A stretch of 64,000 bases of DNA from Mrakia gelida (taxonomy: Eukaryota > Basidiomycota > Tremellomycetes > Cystofilobasidiales > Mrakiaceae): NCBI GenBank assembly GCA_024345305.1, contig BRON01000016.1, forward strand, positions 124,001 through 188,000. Reading direction: 5' to 3'. Position 1 is the first letter of the stretch; each line of letters starts with the position of its first letter. The notes under the pieces were generated by a model, which was given only the letters and a program-made list of their open reading frames with translations, made no database searches and was not told the origin of the DNA. The position numbers and the translations under genes were made by a program. This document shows positions 45,908-57,129 of the stretch, in pieces.

Positions 45908-46709
45908 ACATCAGCTTGGGTCGAGCGGGAGGGTCAGGAGAAGTCACGTCGCCGCTGTACTGTGATCGAAGTGAGTCTTGGCTTCAGTTTCTTATATCGT
46001 CTGTTAGTCGTGATTCTTATCGCTGACCTGACCTCTCGCTCATATTTGTCCTAGAGCCTACGAAGTGTTTGGGGAGGGATAGCCAAGGGAGGGAAAGAGT
46101 CGAGAGGAGGAGGACGGGACGTTTCAGAAATTCGTTACGACGCTTACTTTGAGTTTTGATTATGACCTTAGTCTCGCCTCAGCCCGCTTCGAGGCCGCGC
46201 CACCTCGAGAAGTGAGAAGCGATGTTTGAGGGCTTGTACGGCGTTCTTAGCTGGATCTGCCGAGCTCGGACGCGTCGAGCGATCAGAAACGCGGCTCGCT
46301 TCGCTTTCAAGGACGAAAGCAGGCCCGCAGATGAGATACAGTAGACGTGAACTTTCGATACCTACAAGCTTGATCTTCGGAAAGAGAGAGAGGGGAATGT
46401 ATCAAGCGAAAAGCTCATCGAATCCAACCCACTCGACGCGAGCTGGTCGTCCTCCTCTCCGCCCTCCGTCGGATCCCTTCCGCCCATCAGTTCGGTGAGA
46501 TCCGTCGATCCGTCCTCCAACGGCCGGGCTAGTCCAACTGCACGAGAGAACGATCAAAACGAGAGGCGAAAACCGAGGTCAGCTCGAAGAGTCAAGACGC
46601 GGACGAGAACGAGAGAGACAGATTCGCACCGAGGCAGAAGCTGTGGCCGAGAAGAAACGAACTCGAAGTCAGCCAAGATGGGAGCGAGAACTTGATATGG
46701 GAAGGTACT
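45908..46709. other. Convergent region MYND-6 / F-box-2
   Basis: 802 bp without a clear independent gene. On the minus strand 46620-46709 may contain an alternative last exon of F-box-2: a GTGAGT donor sits at its final codons, and GCTGAC plus CCACAG lie downstream. Confidence 0.45.
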
Positions 46710-48274
46710 TTACTCACTGATCCCCGAGGCCTCATCGGAATCCTCCTCTTCCTCCTCGTCCTCGTCTTCGGCTTCGTCGACGTCGCTCTCTTCCTCCGAC
46801 TCCTCGAACACCTCCCCAAGGAACGTCACATAGGCAAGCCTTCTCTCCGAAGGCTTCATCGACTCATCCCAAGCCTTCGCTACCGCCAGCTTCACCTCCT
46901 CGTTCCTCACGACCACATACAGCAACTTTACTCGAGCCATCTCCCTCGCTGCGTGGGTCGCAGCGAGGACGCCATGTTTCACCCCGAAGTCCGATACGCG
47001 AACCACGACTGTCCATGTCTTAGGCGGAGGCATGGTGGGATCGTCCCTGCTGGAGATGCAGAACCGACGGGAGGAGGAGGCGGTGAGGTCGACGTTGTCG
47101 AGCACGATCTTCTGGAGACGCGTCCATTCGGTGGCCATGAGCTTCGAGCCATGCTGGGAGATCTCGACGGCCAGAGCGTTGAAGGGAGGGTTGCGGTTGG
47201 AGTGACGAGCTGAGATTTTGAGGGAAGCTGGGTTGAGGAGAAAGAGGAGAGCAGTGTTGGGTCGGAAGTAGGTGAGGGAATCGTCCTCCTCCTCGTTCGG
47301 GTCGACGTCGTCCGGATCGTCGTTGTCGTTCATGAATACGGAGGTCCCAGTATCGATTTTGATAGTGAGCGTTTCGAGTTCGAGCTGAGAGGGTCCTCCG
47401 TGAAGGCGGGCGGAGGAGGGGGAGAGGGACTTGAAGCGTTCGAGGTGGGAGGTGGCGAGGGTGAGGTTCTTGATGTTGTGAAGGGATAGGATGGGGACCA
47501 GTCGAGGGCTCAGGGTGACCTTCTGCAAGATATACATCGTGGACGCGGGTAAGAGAGGCAGTGAGGAAGGGTGAGAGAATCCAAACATGACATCGAAGGA
47601 GGAGATGCTTCACTCACCCTCGCGAGAAACAGACGTTCAAGGTAGTAGACCGAGCTGATGTCGACGTCGGCAAAGGAGCTGGGACCATAGCGTTGGAAGC
47701 TTGCGAAGCTGACGCGCGAGAATCTGCTGGTGTCCGCATCATCCATGAACGAGACGACGTAGTCGAGGATCTCGAGAGGGAAGGAGCGCTCGAAGGGGGC
47801 GACGGGTCGGCGAGGTTGACCGTACGGCTGGTAGGATCCCCTGAGGTCGTCGAGGTAAGCTTTGGGTAGCGAATCATCGTAAGGTAGGGGTAGTTGTTGA
47901 AGGAGCGACATGTCAGCCTTTGCAGAGCTGTTTGACGAAGACGAGCACGCGAAGGTCTAGGCGAGGCGAGTGGAACTCACATCGATCCATGTCCAGTACC
48001 TCGAGCTTTCTGGAGCGACTTCCGGATCATTCGAAGCCTCGAACAAGAACCTCGCCGTCTGTTCGTCCTCTGGTCGAACCCATATTACGTGAGTAGAGAG
48101 AGGAGAGGGAAGGCGACGGATGGTCTTCAGCGTTGATCCGACGACTCGAGTGACGCTGGAGTTGTGAGCTTGGAGCTGAGCGTTCTGGGTTTCAAGTTCG
48201 ACGATTCGTTGCTGGAGGAAGGCTAGGGTATCCTGGGGTAGGTTGGGAGATGAAGACGAAGTCGGGGAAGACAT
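46710..48274 (-). CDS. F-box-like protein, copy 2
   Basis: 468 residues if read to the TAA at 46710-46712. Exons: 47981-48274, 47618-47917 and 46710-47522. An N-terminal coiled coil (LAFLQQRIVELETQNAQLQA) precedes the F-box-like segment SFPLEILDYVVSFMDDADTS, then YYLERLFLARKVTLSPRLVP. The C-terminal tail is very acidic. The exon layout and order of parts match F-box-1, so the two are paralogues. The stop is preceded by ATCAGTGAGT, a good donor, so some transcripts may splice to a further exon and gain a different short tail. By family, a substrate receptor of an SCF ubiquitin ligase; target unknown. It starts 117 bp from MOG1, divergently. Confidence 0.66.
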
Positions 48275-48391
48275 GATGAAGGAGGAGGAGGGAAGGAGAA
48301 GGAAGGAGCGAAATGTCGTTGAAGGTCAGCTCGAAGCTCCTCCCTCCTTCCTCTTCCTCTCGAACGGCCAGGACCCCCAAAAAAACTCAAG
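48275..48391. promoter_or_regulatory. Short bidirectional promoter, F-box-2 / MOG1
   Basis: 117 bp between the two diverging start codons, the shortest such gap in the window. Confidence 0.5.
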
Positions 48392-49267
48392 ATGACCACT
48401 CACAACGCTTCTCCGTCTTACTCAACAAGGCCCCTCTTCGGTGGAGCTCTCGCCATCTCGCTTCCTACAAATCTCATCGATGCGAGGTTCGTCCTTCCTC
48501 GCTCTCTCCTTCTTGTTGAGCTCGACGAAGCTGACCGACCTCCTTCCCCTTCCTTTCCACCTCCAGCGATCTCCGTCAAGTCCCAGACACTCAAGAAGTC
48601 TTTCTCTCTCCCGACTCGGATATCTCCTACATCATCGAGATCTTGGAACAGGTCGAAGGAGACGAGTGTGAAGCAGCAGCAAAGTTCGTTCAGCTTCGAT
48701 CTCCTTCCCCAACCTCGTCCTCCTTTCTTTCCCTCGGTCTCTTCTAGCTCCATCGCTGACTCTCCGAACCCTTGACCTGCTCTTCTAGATTCCACTTCTC
48801 GTCCTTAGAACACGACAATTCCTCCGTCTCCTCCCAAATCCTCGCCTTCAACGCTCCTCCCTCCACCACCTCCGGCCCTACCACTTTCTCGTCCCTCCCC
48901 CCATCACCACCGAACCAACCTCCGCTGGCCACGCTCAAGGGAACTCAGGTAGTTCCAAAGTTCGGGAAGGGAGCTGGAGAGGAGGTTTGCATCTTCTTGG
49001 GAGTCTGGAGAGTCGGAGGTGAGTCGACTCGTTTCTCGTTCGCTCTTCGCGTCGTCGTCCTTTCTTCTCGAGAGGCCCTTCAGTGATAGCTGGTCAGACA
49101 AGAGCTGAATTGTACAAATCATTTGTTCCTTTGACTCAGGCAAGAAGACGGACATCCTCCTGACCGTAAATTGTCCCGAGGAGCAGCTGAGGGAGTTCGG
49201 GGAGAAAGTGTTCGACGAGGCTACCAGATCGTTCAAGGTTGTTGAGTGGGGACTTTTCGCTGGTTGA
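48392..49267 (+). CDS. MOG1: Mog1 family Ran-binding protein
   Basis: 189 residues in four exons: 48392-48486, 48567-48683, 48789-49018 and 49140-49267. The start of the fold is RPLFGGALAISLPTNLIDAS, followed by DLRQVPDTQEVFLSPDSD, the conserved Mog1 segment with its acidic Ran-contacting residues. The middle has HFSSLEHDNSSVSS. The C-terminal half has VCIFLGVWRV and DILLTVNCPEE. Length and motif order match the Mog1/PsbP-like family. Mog1 binds Ran GTPase and promotes nucleotide release and nuclear import, by family knowledge. The protein should be nuclear or nucleo-cytoplasmic. The short spacing to F-box-2 implies a shared promoter. Confidence 0.92.
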
Positions 49268-49606
49268 TGGATGAGCATGCCTTCTGAGCTTGCTCGAGAG
49301 AAAGAGGCAATTTGTTCGGAAATGGCAGGAGTTCAAACGTGTCGGGTCGCGAGCATCGAAGAAGGACGCGTCGGTCTTTCTTCCCCTCTCCTGAGCTCCT
49401 CGAATCAGAAGAAGACAGAATTGACCTACTTGATGATCAGGGAGAGACATTTCCCACACTTGTCTTTCTTCGAAAATGTGCCAAAGCTGACGGTGCATCT
49501 CCGGAGACAAAAACTCATGGCGAGAAAGAGGCGTGGGACCAGCCCTCTTGGCCGCTCTGCCAACACCCACCTTCCCCTCCTCCCTCCTTCCCTTCTTCTT
49601 CTCACC
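49268..49606. other. Intergenic region MOG1 / HRP1
   Basis: 339 bp with no supported exon; it includes the HRP1 promoter and leader. Confidence 0.4.
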
Positions 49607-52600
49607 ATGGCTCCTTCAGATCAAGGTGAGCTCTCCTATATATGCTTCCCCCCCTCCTGCATCCTACTGACCACTTTTATCTCCTCTTCCCAGACAACAT
49701 CGACCTCTACGGCCCAGACGATACCGACCTTTGTGAGCGCCTCCTTCCCTTCCCTTCCTCCCCTCCTTCTCTCTTCCCCGTCCATCCATCCATTCATCTT
49801 CTCTCGATCTCGCTGCTCCCATGCTGACCTCCCTTCTCTCCCCTTGTTCCCTCTTTCCCTTCCCTGTCAGACGGCGACGACGACGATCCTCTGATGGTCG
49901 AGGAGGATCCTGCTCCTCCTGCTGCCCTTCCTTCCACCTCCTCCTCAGCAGCCGCCGCTCCCGCTGCCTCCTCCTCCTCCTCTTCGGCTCTCGCTCCTCT
50001 CCCCTCCATCCCCAAGAAGGTTCCCTCCCAGCAACCCGTCGCTTCTGGATCCGGCGCTCAGCCTTCCAACGGAGCTGTAGGGCACGGTGGTGGCGACGAC
50101 GTTGTGATGCGTCCGAGCGAGATGCCTGACGAAGGGTTAGTCTAGAACCGTTGCTTTTTCTTCTCTTGTTCTTTTCTTTCGAGTTCGCTCGCTTCGTTGG
50201 TTGCTTGGTTGCGATCCCCACTAGTGGGGATATCTCGTCGCGAAGAGGGTTTAGTTCGTTTTGGCGGTTGGTCGAGCTTCCTGTCCTTCGCCTGCCGTGG
50301 AGGCGACCTTTCGTCCCTCCATGGTCTCTTCCGTATCTCTTCCTAACGAGTCTCGCGCCCTTAGGGGATCCGTATACCTACCTAGGAGGGGCTATCTCCC
50401 TCGTTCGTGGTTTCTCGTTACTCTTCCCCCTCTTTCTTCTTCTCTCCCGCTCTTCCCTTCGTCGCTCCTTTCCTTCCCTCCTTCCCATCGCTTCCCCGTC
50501 GACTCTTCCCCACCTCTCCCCCTCCCATCGGAGCGGTCGCTACTCTTGCTACCAGCAGGCTTCGTTTCAACCTACGCTAGCCTTCAACATCTAGCGCTCA
50601 TCCTCCTTCCAGCAACCCAGTCGCTTTCAGCCCACCTCGTTCGCCTTCCTCTTCCTCCTTCCCTCCTCAGCACACTCGCGTTTCTAGCTTGGTCGTTGTA
50701 CTAGCAGCTCGTTCTTAGGTTGCTGATATTCAACATTCCACTTCCCCTCCTCCCAAAACTCTCTCTCTCTCTTCCTCCTGCGAACCCATCGTGATCCGAA
50801 TCGAACAGCAAGATGTTCATCGGAGGATTGAACTGGGAGACGACCGACGGTGATTAGATCTTTCCCTCTCTTTCTTCCTTTTCCTCGCTACCTTCTTAGC
50901 TTCGCTGTACACCTTTACTGACTCCTTCGTTTTTGTCTCCCTCTTTCCTACCTCTTTTCGGTCTTCCTTCGTTCGTGTCTCCTCGTCGTCGCCCACGTCC
51001 TCCTCTCCCTTCGCGTCGTCGTCGTTCGCCAACTCTCAGAGTCCCTCAAGGCCTACTTTGCTCAGTTCGGAACCATCGACCACTGCACCATCATGCGAGA
51101 TCCTACCGGTCGATCGAGAGGATTCGCTTTCCTCACCTACTTCGAGAAGGAGAGCGTCGACAAGGTCGTCGCTCAGCACTCTCACACCGTCGACGGCAAG
51201 GTCGTGAGTACTCACACCCTCTCCCTCCTCCATCTTTCGCTACCCTCCCACGAATGTCTACCTCACATCCAACCCCCCCAGCGAGCGCCTCTCGATCCAC
51301 CACACTTACTGACTCCTCTCCTTTCTACCTTCGCGTCCGTCCACCAGATCGATCCCAAACGAGCTATCCCTCACCAGGAGCACAAGCGAGCCTCCAAGGT
51401 CTTCATCGGAGGTCTCCTTCCCTCCACTACCACCGACGTCGTCAAGGAGTACTTCTCTCAGTTCGGAGTCGTCCTCGACGCTCAGGTCATGGTCGACCGA
51501 GAGTCAGCGAGGAGCAAAGGGTTCGGGTTCGTCACCTTCGCCGACGAGACTGGGTGCGACAAGTGTCTCGCTATCGGGATGGTTGAGATTGAGGGGAAGC
51601 AGGTACGCTCAACTTTCTTGCTTTGTTTGAGGTGGTGAAGGAGGTGGAGGAGTCTCGCGCTTCGTTTCGACTTTTTTCTTCTTCGACTTCGCGTCGTTTC
51701 GTTTCGTTTCCCTTCGCTGACCTCCCCCTCTCCTCCCTTCTCCCTCTCTTCTCAACCTCCCCAGGTCGAAGTCAAACGAGCCCAACCCCGAGCCGGCCGA
51801 GACGGGAACAACAACCCCCAGAACCCCAACGGACAGAACAACAACAACAACCGTCAGCTCGGAGGAGGAGGAGGGATGAACCTCCCCGGTCGACCTGGAG
51901 AGTACCGACCCCAGCCGTTGATGAACGGAGGAGGAGGAATGCAGATGCCTATGGGAGGAGCTGGGATGATCGGAGGGTTCCCTGGAGGAGGAGGGATGAT
52001 GGGGATGGGAGGAGGGATGGGGATGGGGGGGATGGGGATGGGGATGGATCAGGCTGCTATGCAGCAGATGTATCAGAGGATGATGTGAGTGCGACTATCC
52101 TTAGGGTGGGTTGGGTTGGGTTGAGTTGAGGAGCTGGGTTGCGAGGGAGGGAAGGAGGGATGGAGAGACGAGACGCGTTCCTTCTTCGAGGCTGACCTTT
52201 CTTCCTGTTCGCTCGCTTCTTTGTTTGACTTTCGCTCGCAGGGGTGGAGGAATGATGCCTAACCAGATGAACATGATGGGTGCTCGACCTGGAATGATGA
52301 AGTACGTCCCGTCCATCAACCCTCTTTTTCCCTCTCCCCCCAACGCGTCTTCCCTCTCGTTCCCCCTCTCCCCATCACTCGTCCTAACCCCCTCCCTCTC
52401 CTCCTCCTCCTTCCCTCTTCTCCTCCAGCGGAGCCATCAACCCCTCCTTCCAGCAACAAAACGGTCAGCTCCCCAACGCCCTCGCCGGAGCCGTCTCCCC
52501 TCTCAACAACAACCCTGGCTCGCCCGCCGCCGGAGCAGCTGCCATTCGACCTCCTCAGCAGCAGCAACAGCAACCTCAGCAGATGATGAACAACGGGATG

Positions 52601-53129
52601 GGAGGAATGGGAATGAACGGGATGGGAATGGGAATGGGAGGGATGGGAGGGATGAACGGGATGGGAGGGATGGGGATGATGAACCCTCAGATGATGGGGA
52701 TGATGGGCATGGGTGGGATGGGTGGGATGGGTGGGAGAGGGATGATGGGAGGGTGAGTGCACAATCCTGTTCTTGTCTTTGTCGTTCTCGAGCGAGCGAG
52801 CGAGCGACCAAACCGTCGCGTTAGGGTTCTCGAAACCTCTCTCGCTGACCTTTCCTCCCTCCTCCCTTTCCCTTCTCCCCTCCACCCCTCTTCATCTCGC
52901 TTCCCAACCTCACAGCATGCCCTTCAACCCCCTCCTCATGCAACAACCTCAGATGGGTCTCCAACCTAACAACAACCTCGGAGGAGGAGGAGCTCGACCC
53001 GCCGGAGGAAGATCGCCTTCCGCTGCTGCTGGAGGAGCCGCCGGAGGAGCTGCTGGAGGGGCTGCTGGAGGAGGGACCGGACCCGCGAGGTTTAACACCA
53101 AGGGGCAGAGTCATTTTAGGCCTTACTAG
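49607..53129 (+). CDS. Hrp1/Nab4-like hnRNP with two RRMs
   Basis: 566 residues in ten exons: 49607-49625, 49694-49732, 49871-50135, 50809-50849, 51040-51203, 51348-51602, 51765-52084, 52242-52301, 52429-52752 and 52916-53129. RRM1 has KMFIGGLNWETTDESLKAYF and GRSRGFAFLTYFE. RRM2 has KVFIGGLLPSTTTDVVKEYF and ARSKGFGFVTFAD. The linker IDPKRAIPHQEHKRA is typical of Hrp1/DAZAP1-type proteins. The acidic Ala/Ser-rich N-terminus and Asn/Gly/Met-rich C-terminus with polyglutamine look intrinsically disordered. The family binds UA-rich RNA in 3'-end processing and shuttles between nucleus and cytoplasm. The third intron (50136-50808, 673 nt) is several times longer than any other here and may be regulatory. 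Confidence 0.9.
50214..50231. repeat. 18-bp perfect palindrome inside the long HRP1 intron
   Basis: The sequence ATCCCCACTAGTGGGGAT is its own reverse complement. It could be a protein-binding site or a small RNA hairpin. Confidence 0.85.
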
Positions 53130-53791
53130 TTGATGGGAGGAGAGTGAGGTGGAGGGAGGAGGAGGGGACGAGGTGGTGTTGTTTTCGTTCTTGGTGGTCC
53201 TTTTGTGCAGCGTGAGGTGCGATTTTGAGATGCTGGTCCTTTTCTTCGCTTGTCCTTTCTCTCACTCATCTTCGGAAAGCATGGAAAAGAGGAGGAGTGA
53301 AAGATCGAGCAGCTAAGGCGAGGAAAGCTCGACGCGTCGTTCGTTCTTTCGACCTCCCCCTTCTCGCCGCAAAGTTTGCTCGTCTACGTTACGAAAAGGC
53401 CTAGAAACTTAAGCTGACCCTTCAGAATCATCCTGGGTTTTGTGATGGAGAAATTTTCTCGCAGCGATCTCGGCGAAAATGGGTCGGCCGGTGGTCGATG
53501 ACGCCCAGGCGAGGCGAGGGCGGAAACCAAGCTCGACAGCTCACGAGAGCTTCCTTCCTTCTGTCCCCCACCCTTCTCCTTTTCTCCTTCCCTTCTCGGG
53601 TTTGTGCCCTTTCGAGTATACTCGTGAGTAGGCTCTTCTCTACCATGAGAGGCTAACGAGAGCTGATTCTCGCTCCTTTTGTTGCTCTCCAGCCTCCTCG
53701 AACGCCTCCTCCCCTCTCGACCTCCTTCCTCCTCCCTCCGACCCTCCCTCCCACTCCTTCGCTCGCTCGCTCTCGCTACTTGGACCAGGCC
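53130..53791. other. Intergenic region HRP1 / dysferlin-domain gene
   Basis: 662 bp with no supported coding exon. It contains TCGACGCGTCGT near 53330 and a pyrimidine-rich leader before the ATG at 53792. Confidence 0.45.
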
Positions 53792-56694
53792 ATGACCTCC
53801 CGAGTTCGATCTCGCACCCCTACCCCTCCTCCTGCTCCTCCCCTCGAAGACGTCCAACTTCCTCACCTGGAACCACTCGACTCCTCGTCTGAAACGGCCA
53901 TCAGCTCTCACCTTCAGAAGAAACGATTCCTCCATTCCTTCTCCTCTCACAACTCACTCAAATCCAACTCCAACTCCTCTTCACCTTCTAGACCCTCCAA
54001 ATTCAAGTCCAAATCCAAAACCTCCTCCTCTCCTGCAGCCGTCGCTGAGCTCTCCCATTCTGACGAAGACGTTGAATGGGAGAACGAAGCTCGGACGCAC
54101 CTCCCTCGTTCCTCCTCTCGCCATCATCACTCACCAGCAGGAGTCACCTTCACTATCCTACACAAGGGGAAACGTCTAGTTCGGAACCCGGAAGCTTCCC
54201 AGCGACTCGCGGAGGAGAGGCAGCTCAAACGATTGAACGAACGGAGGGAGAAGGGGGATCAGAGAGGAGCCGCGGGGGATGTCACGATGGGAACGAGCGA
54301 GGTCGATACTGTCAGGAGGAAGGGGAGTTATAATTCTCAACAAGGAGTGAGGGGGAAGTTGAATAGAGCGGGGAGTAGGATCGTTAGGACTGTGGGTGGA
54401 GCGTTGGGTGGGGAGGGAGGAGGGAGCGAGAGCGAGAGTGAGAGGGGGTCAGAGGATGGCGGGTCGTCGTCGCTCAGGAAGACTTCGACCAGAGCTTCGT
54501 CTATCAACAACAACAACAACGAAATCAACATCTCGCCTCAAGCCTCTCGGTCAACTCTACGGAACCTCTCCCACATCGTCACCCACCCTTTCTCGTCTCA
54601 CTCACACTCGCACTCCCAGCCTCCCTCGCCGTCAACCTCCCAACTACCCTCGGACGGACTCCTCCTCTCCCCAACCAACACCATTCACGCAGCAGGAGAA
54701 GATCCAACCCTCCCTCCTTCTTCAGCTCCCTTAGGAATGATCACCAGCAACCCACCTCAGCTACCGAGGCTCGACTCGGGAATGCAACTCCAACCCTCGA
54801 CGACGCGAACTTCCCTCTCTTCCTCCTCAGCAGCAACACCCGCCGAAGAAGCCACTCCCCTCCCTTCCCCACCACGAACGCCCACTCCTCCCGTCGACGC
54901 TCCTCCCGGCCCTCAACCCTCCACGAGCGACCTCCCCTCCCAACCCTCCTCTCCCTCCCCAACACCCACACCCACCCCAACCCCACCTCTCGAACCTCTC
55001 ACCTGGGGCCGAGACGCACCCGAAGCACTCGCTTCTTCCCTCTCCCCTACCTCCGCCGACGTGGAAGCCATTCCCGTCGAGCGATGGGAGGACCGAAGGG
55101 AGGAGATCGTCAAAGAAGAGGAAGAAGAAGCCGGGCTTCGGAGCGTTGAAGGTGGCGCGAAGAAGGGGGGAACAAATAAGGGAGAGGTCGTTTGGGAAAG
55201 GCTGTGGGAGAATCAGAGGGGGTCAGTCCTACGGCTCACTCATGTTTTGGGCGGGGAGGGAGGGTGGATGGGGGAGGAGGGTCGGGAAGGGAGAGGAGGG
55301 TGGGAGAATGAGGTGGGGAGGAGACGAGACGAGACGAACTGACCGGACGCGTTTGTTTTTTCGTCGTTTGCGCAGAATCATCTGGTTCGGCACCCCTCGC
55401 TATAGCAGTTCATCTCTCCTCCCTACGGATCCTTCGGCGTTTACGAGACCGGGGAGGGATAGGGAGCAGTGTAGGACGCCGTATGATTTGGATAGCTATC
55501 AGGTTAGTTTTGAGCGAGTTGAAACGACGGCGAGGCGAGACGAACGAAGAGAATGTGACTAACGTTCGTCTCCTCTCAACTTCGTGTTTAGCTCCCCGAC
55601 GGAACCTGGTCCTGGGCTTCTTCGTGGATGATCAACATGAGGAACGATGGGCAGACGGATGAGAAGGGCTGTGAGTCGAGGAGAGACGCGTCGTCTTCGC
55701 CTTCGTTCTGGTTCGGCGCTGACGATTTGGCGTTGCGTTGCGCAGGGGAATACAATTCGTGGTTCCGAAACAAGGGCTGGCATGCTGTTTTGCCTTGGCA
55801 TGGGTGGAAGGGATGGGTGAGGAGGAGGGAGTGGTGAGTCGTCTTCTCGTCAGGTTTCGTTCCTCGCTTCGATCTTCGAGCTTCGTTCGCTCGCTCGCTG
55901 ACCACTTTTACTTCTGCCTCTACTCTCACCTTCCCCTCACATTCCTTCATCTTGTCTCCTTCCTCGCTGCAACTCCCTCGTCGCCTCGCCCCGTCTCGCT
56001 TCCCGGCTCACAGGATCCGCCTCCGAATCCACCCACCACCCCCAACCCTCTCTTCCCTCTCCCCTCCTCCCTCCCCAACAGCTCCCTCTCCGCTCCCTCT
56101 CCCCGTCACCGACGCGTCTTCCTCCAACGGTGAGCGCGAACGAACCAGTTCCGGCTCGTCAAGCATCGGAGGTCTCGACGACGCCGTCAGGGTTCTGGCT
56201 TCGAAGATGCTAGATCGGGAGAGGTTGGAGGTTTGGAAGGGCTGGTTGGGGAGGAAAAGAGATAGAGTCGTGCTGAAGGAGTTGGTGGAAGCTGATGTGA
56301 GTCTCGCGTCCGCTCTTCTTCTCTCCCCTCTCTCTCGCCGACGCGAAACTCACCATATTTTCGCACTTTCTTCCTTCCCTCCCCTCCCCCCTTCTTTTTT
56401 TTTTCCTTTCCCCCCCTCTCCCTCACTCTCCTCACCACCCCCCATCCTCATCCCATCCAACCACTTCCGCCCACAAAGCTCCCAACCCTCCTCCACACCT
56501 TCACCCACCCCTCCTCCCGTCAAACGCTGCTCGACCTCCTCTCCTCCGACCGACCAGACTGGGTCCTCCCCCTTCGGATGGAAACGGTCAACCTCGAGAC
56601 GGAGGAGGAGAGGAACGAGGGGAGGAGAGCTAGTGAAGGGGAGGGGTTGGTGGTTAGGGCTGGGAGTGGGGTGGGGGTGGGGATTGATGCTTGA
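53792..56694 (+). CDS. Dysferlin-domain protein (Spo73/Pex23-like)
   Basis: 740 residues in six exons: 53792-55221, 55376-55502, 55592-55670, 55746-55833, 56014-56296 and 56479-56694. The first 470 residues are Ser/Pro/Thr-rich and probably disordered. They contain one ordered segment, GVTFTILHKGKRLVRNPEAS. The dysferlin N- and C-halves follow: the N-half spans WENQRG to DGTWSWASSWMINM, and the C-half is GWEYNSWFRNKGWHAVLPWH then GWKGWVRRREWIRLRI. The regularly spaced Trp residues are diagnostic. A helical C-terminal region ends the protein. Fungal dysferlin-domain proteins act at membranes (peroxisome size control, prospore membrane extension). Which of these applies cannot be told. Confidence 0.86.
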
Positions 56695-57129
56695 AACGAA
56701 GTAGGGGGGTGGGGAGGGCGGGAGGGGGAGGAGGGGAGGGTGGTGTGTCTTCGCGTTTCGTTATTTGTTGTTTTCTCTCGTACACGCACTCGCTTTGTTC
56801 TTTCTCTCTTTTCTTGGTCAACGCTAGCTATGTTACGCTACGCTCGTTTATGTCTCTCTGTTCTCGACTCGACTCTCGCTCGCTAATATACCTTCGTTCT
56901 ACTCCTCGTTCTTGGACCTCTCGCGTTCTCGTTCTCGCAATACCTACAGTACTCCCTCGCTTCATTCTCGCTAATGTCCCCTCGCTCGATGATGATGCCT
57001 TCTTGGGTCGTCTCACTTTGGCTCTCGCTCTCTTTGTGAAAGAGGAAGGAGAAAGAAGAGAAATGAGGGAACGAAGAGCATGAAGATCACGACGCGTCTC
57101 GTTCAACGCTCGACGACGAGGAGGTTCGC
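56695..57129. other. Convergent intergenic region
   Basis: 435 bp between the stops of the dysferlin-domain gene and MYND-7. No gene or element was recognised. Confidence 0.5.

Noticed and set aside
47880..47985. Apparent frameshift in F-box-2 between exons 1 and 2
   Set aside because: An upstream acceptor (GCAAAG at 47918) gives phase 0 and aligns with F-box-1.
49664..50221. 185-codon Arg/Glu-rich frame opposite HRP1
   Set aside because: Antisense shadow of the Ser/Ala-rich HRP1 N-terminus.
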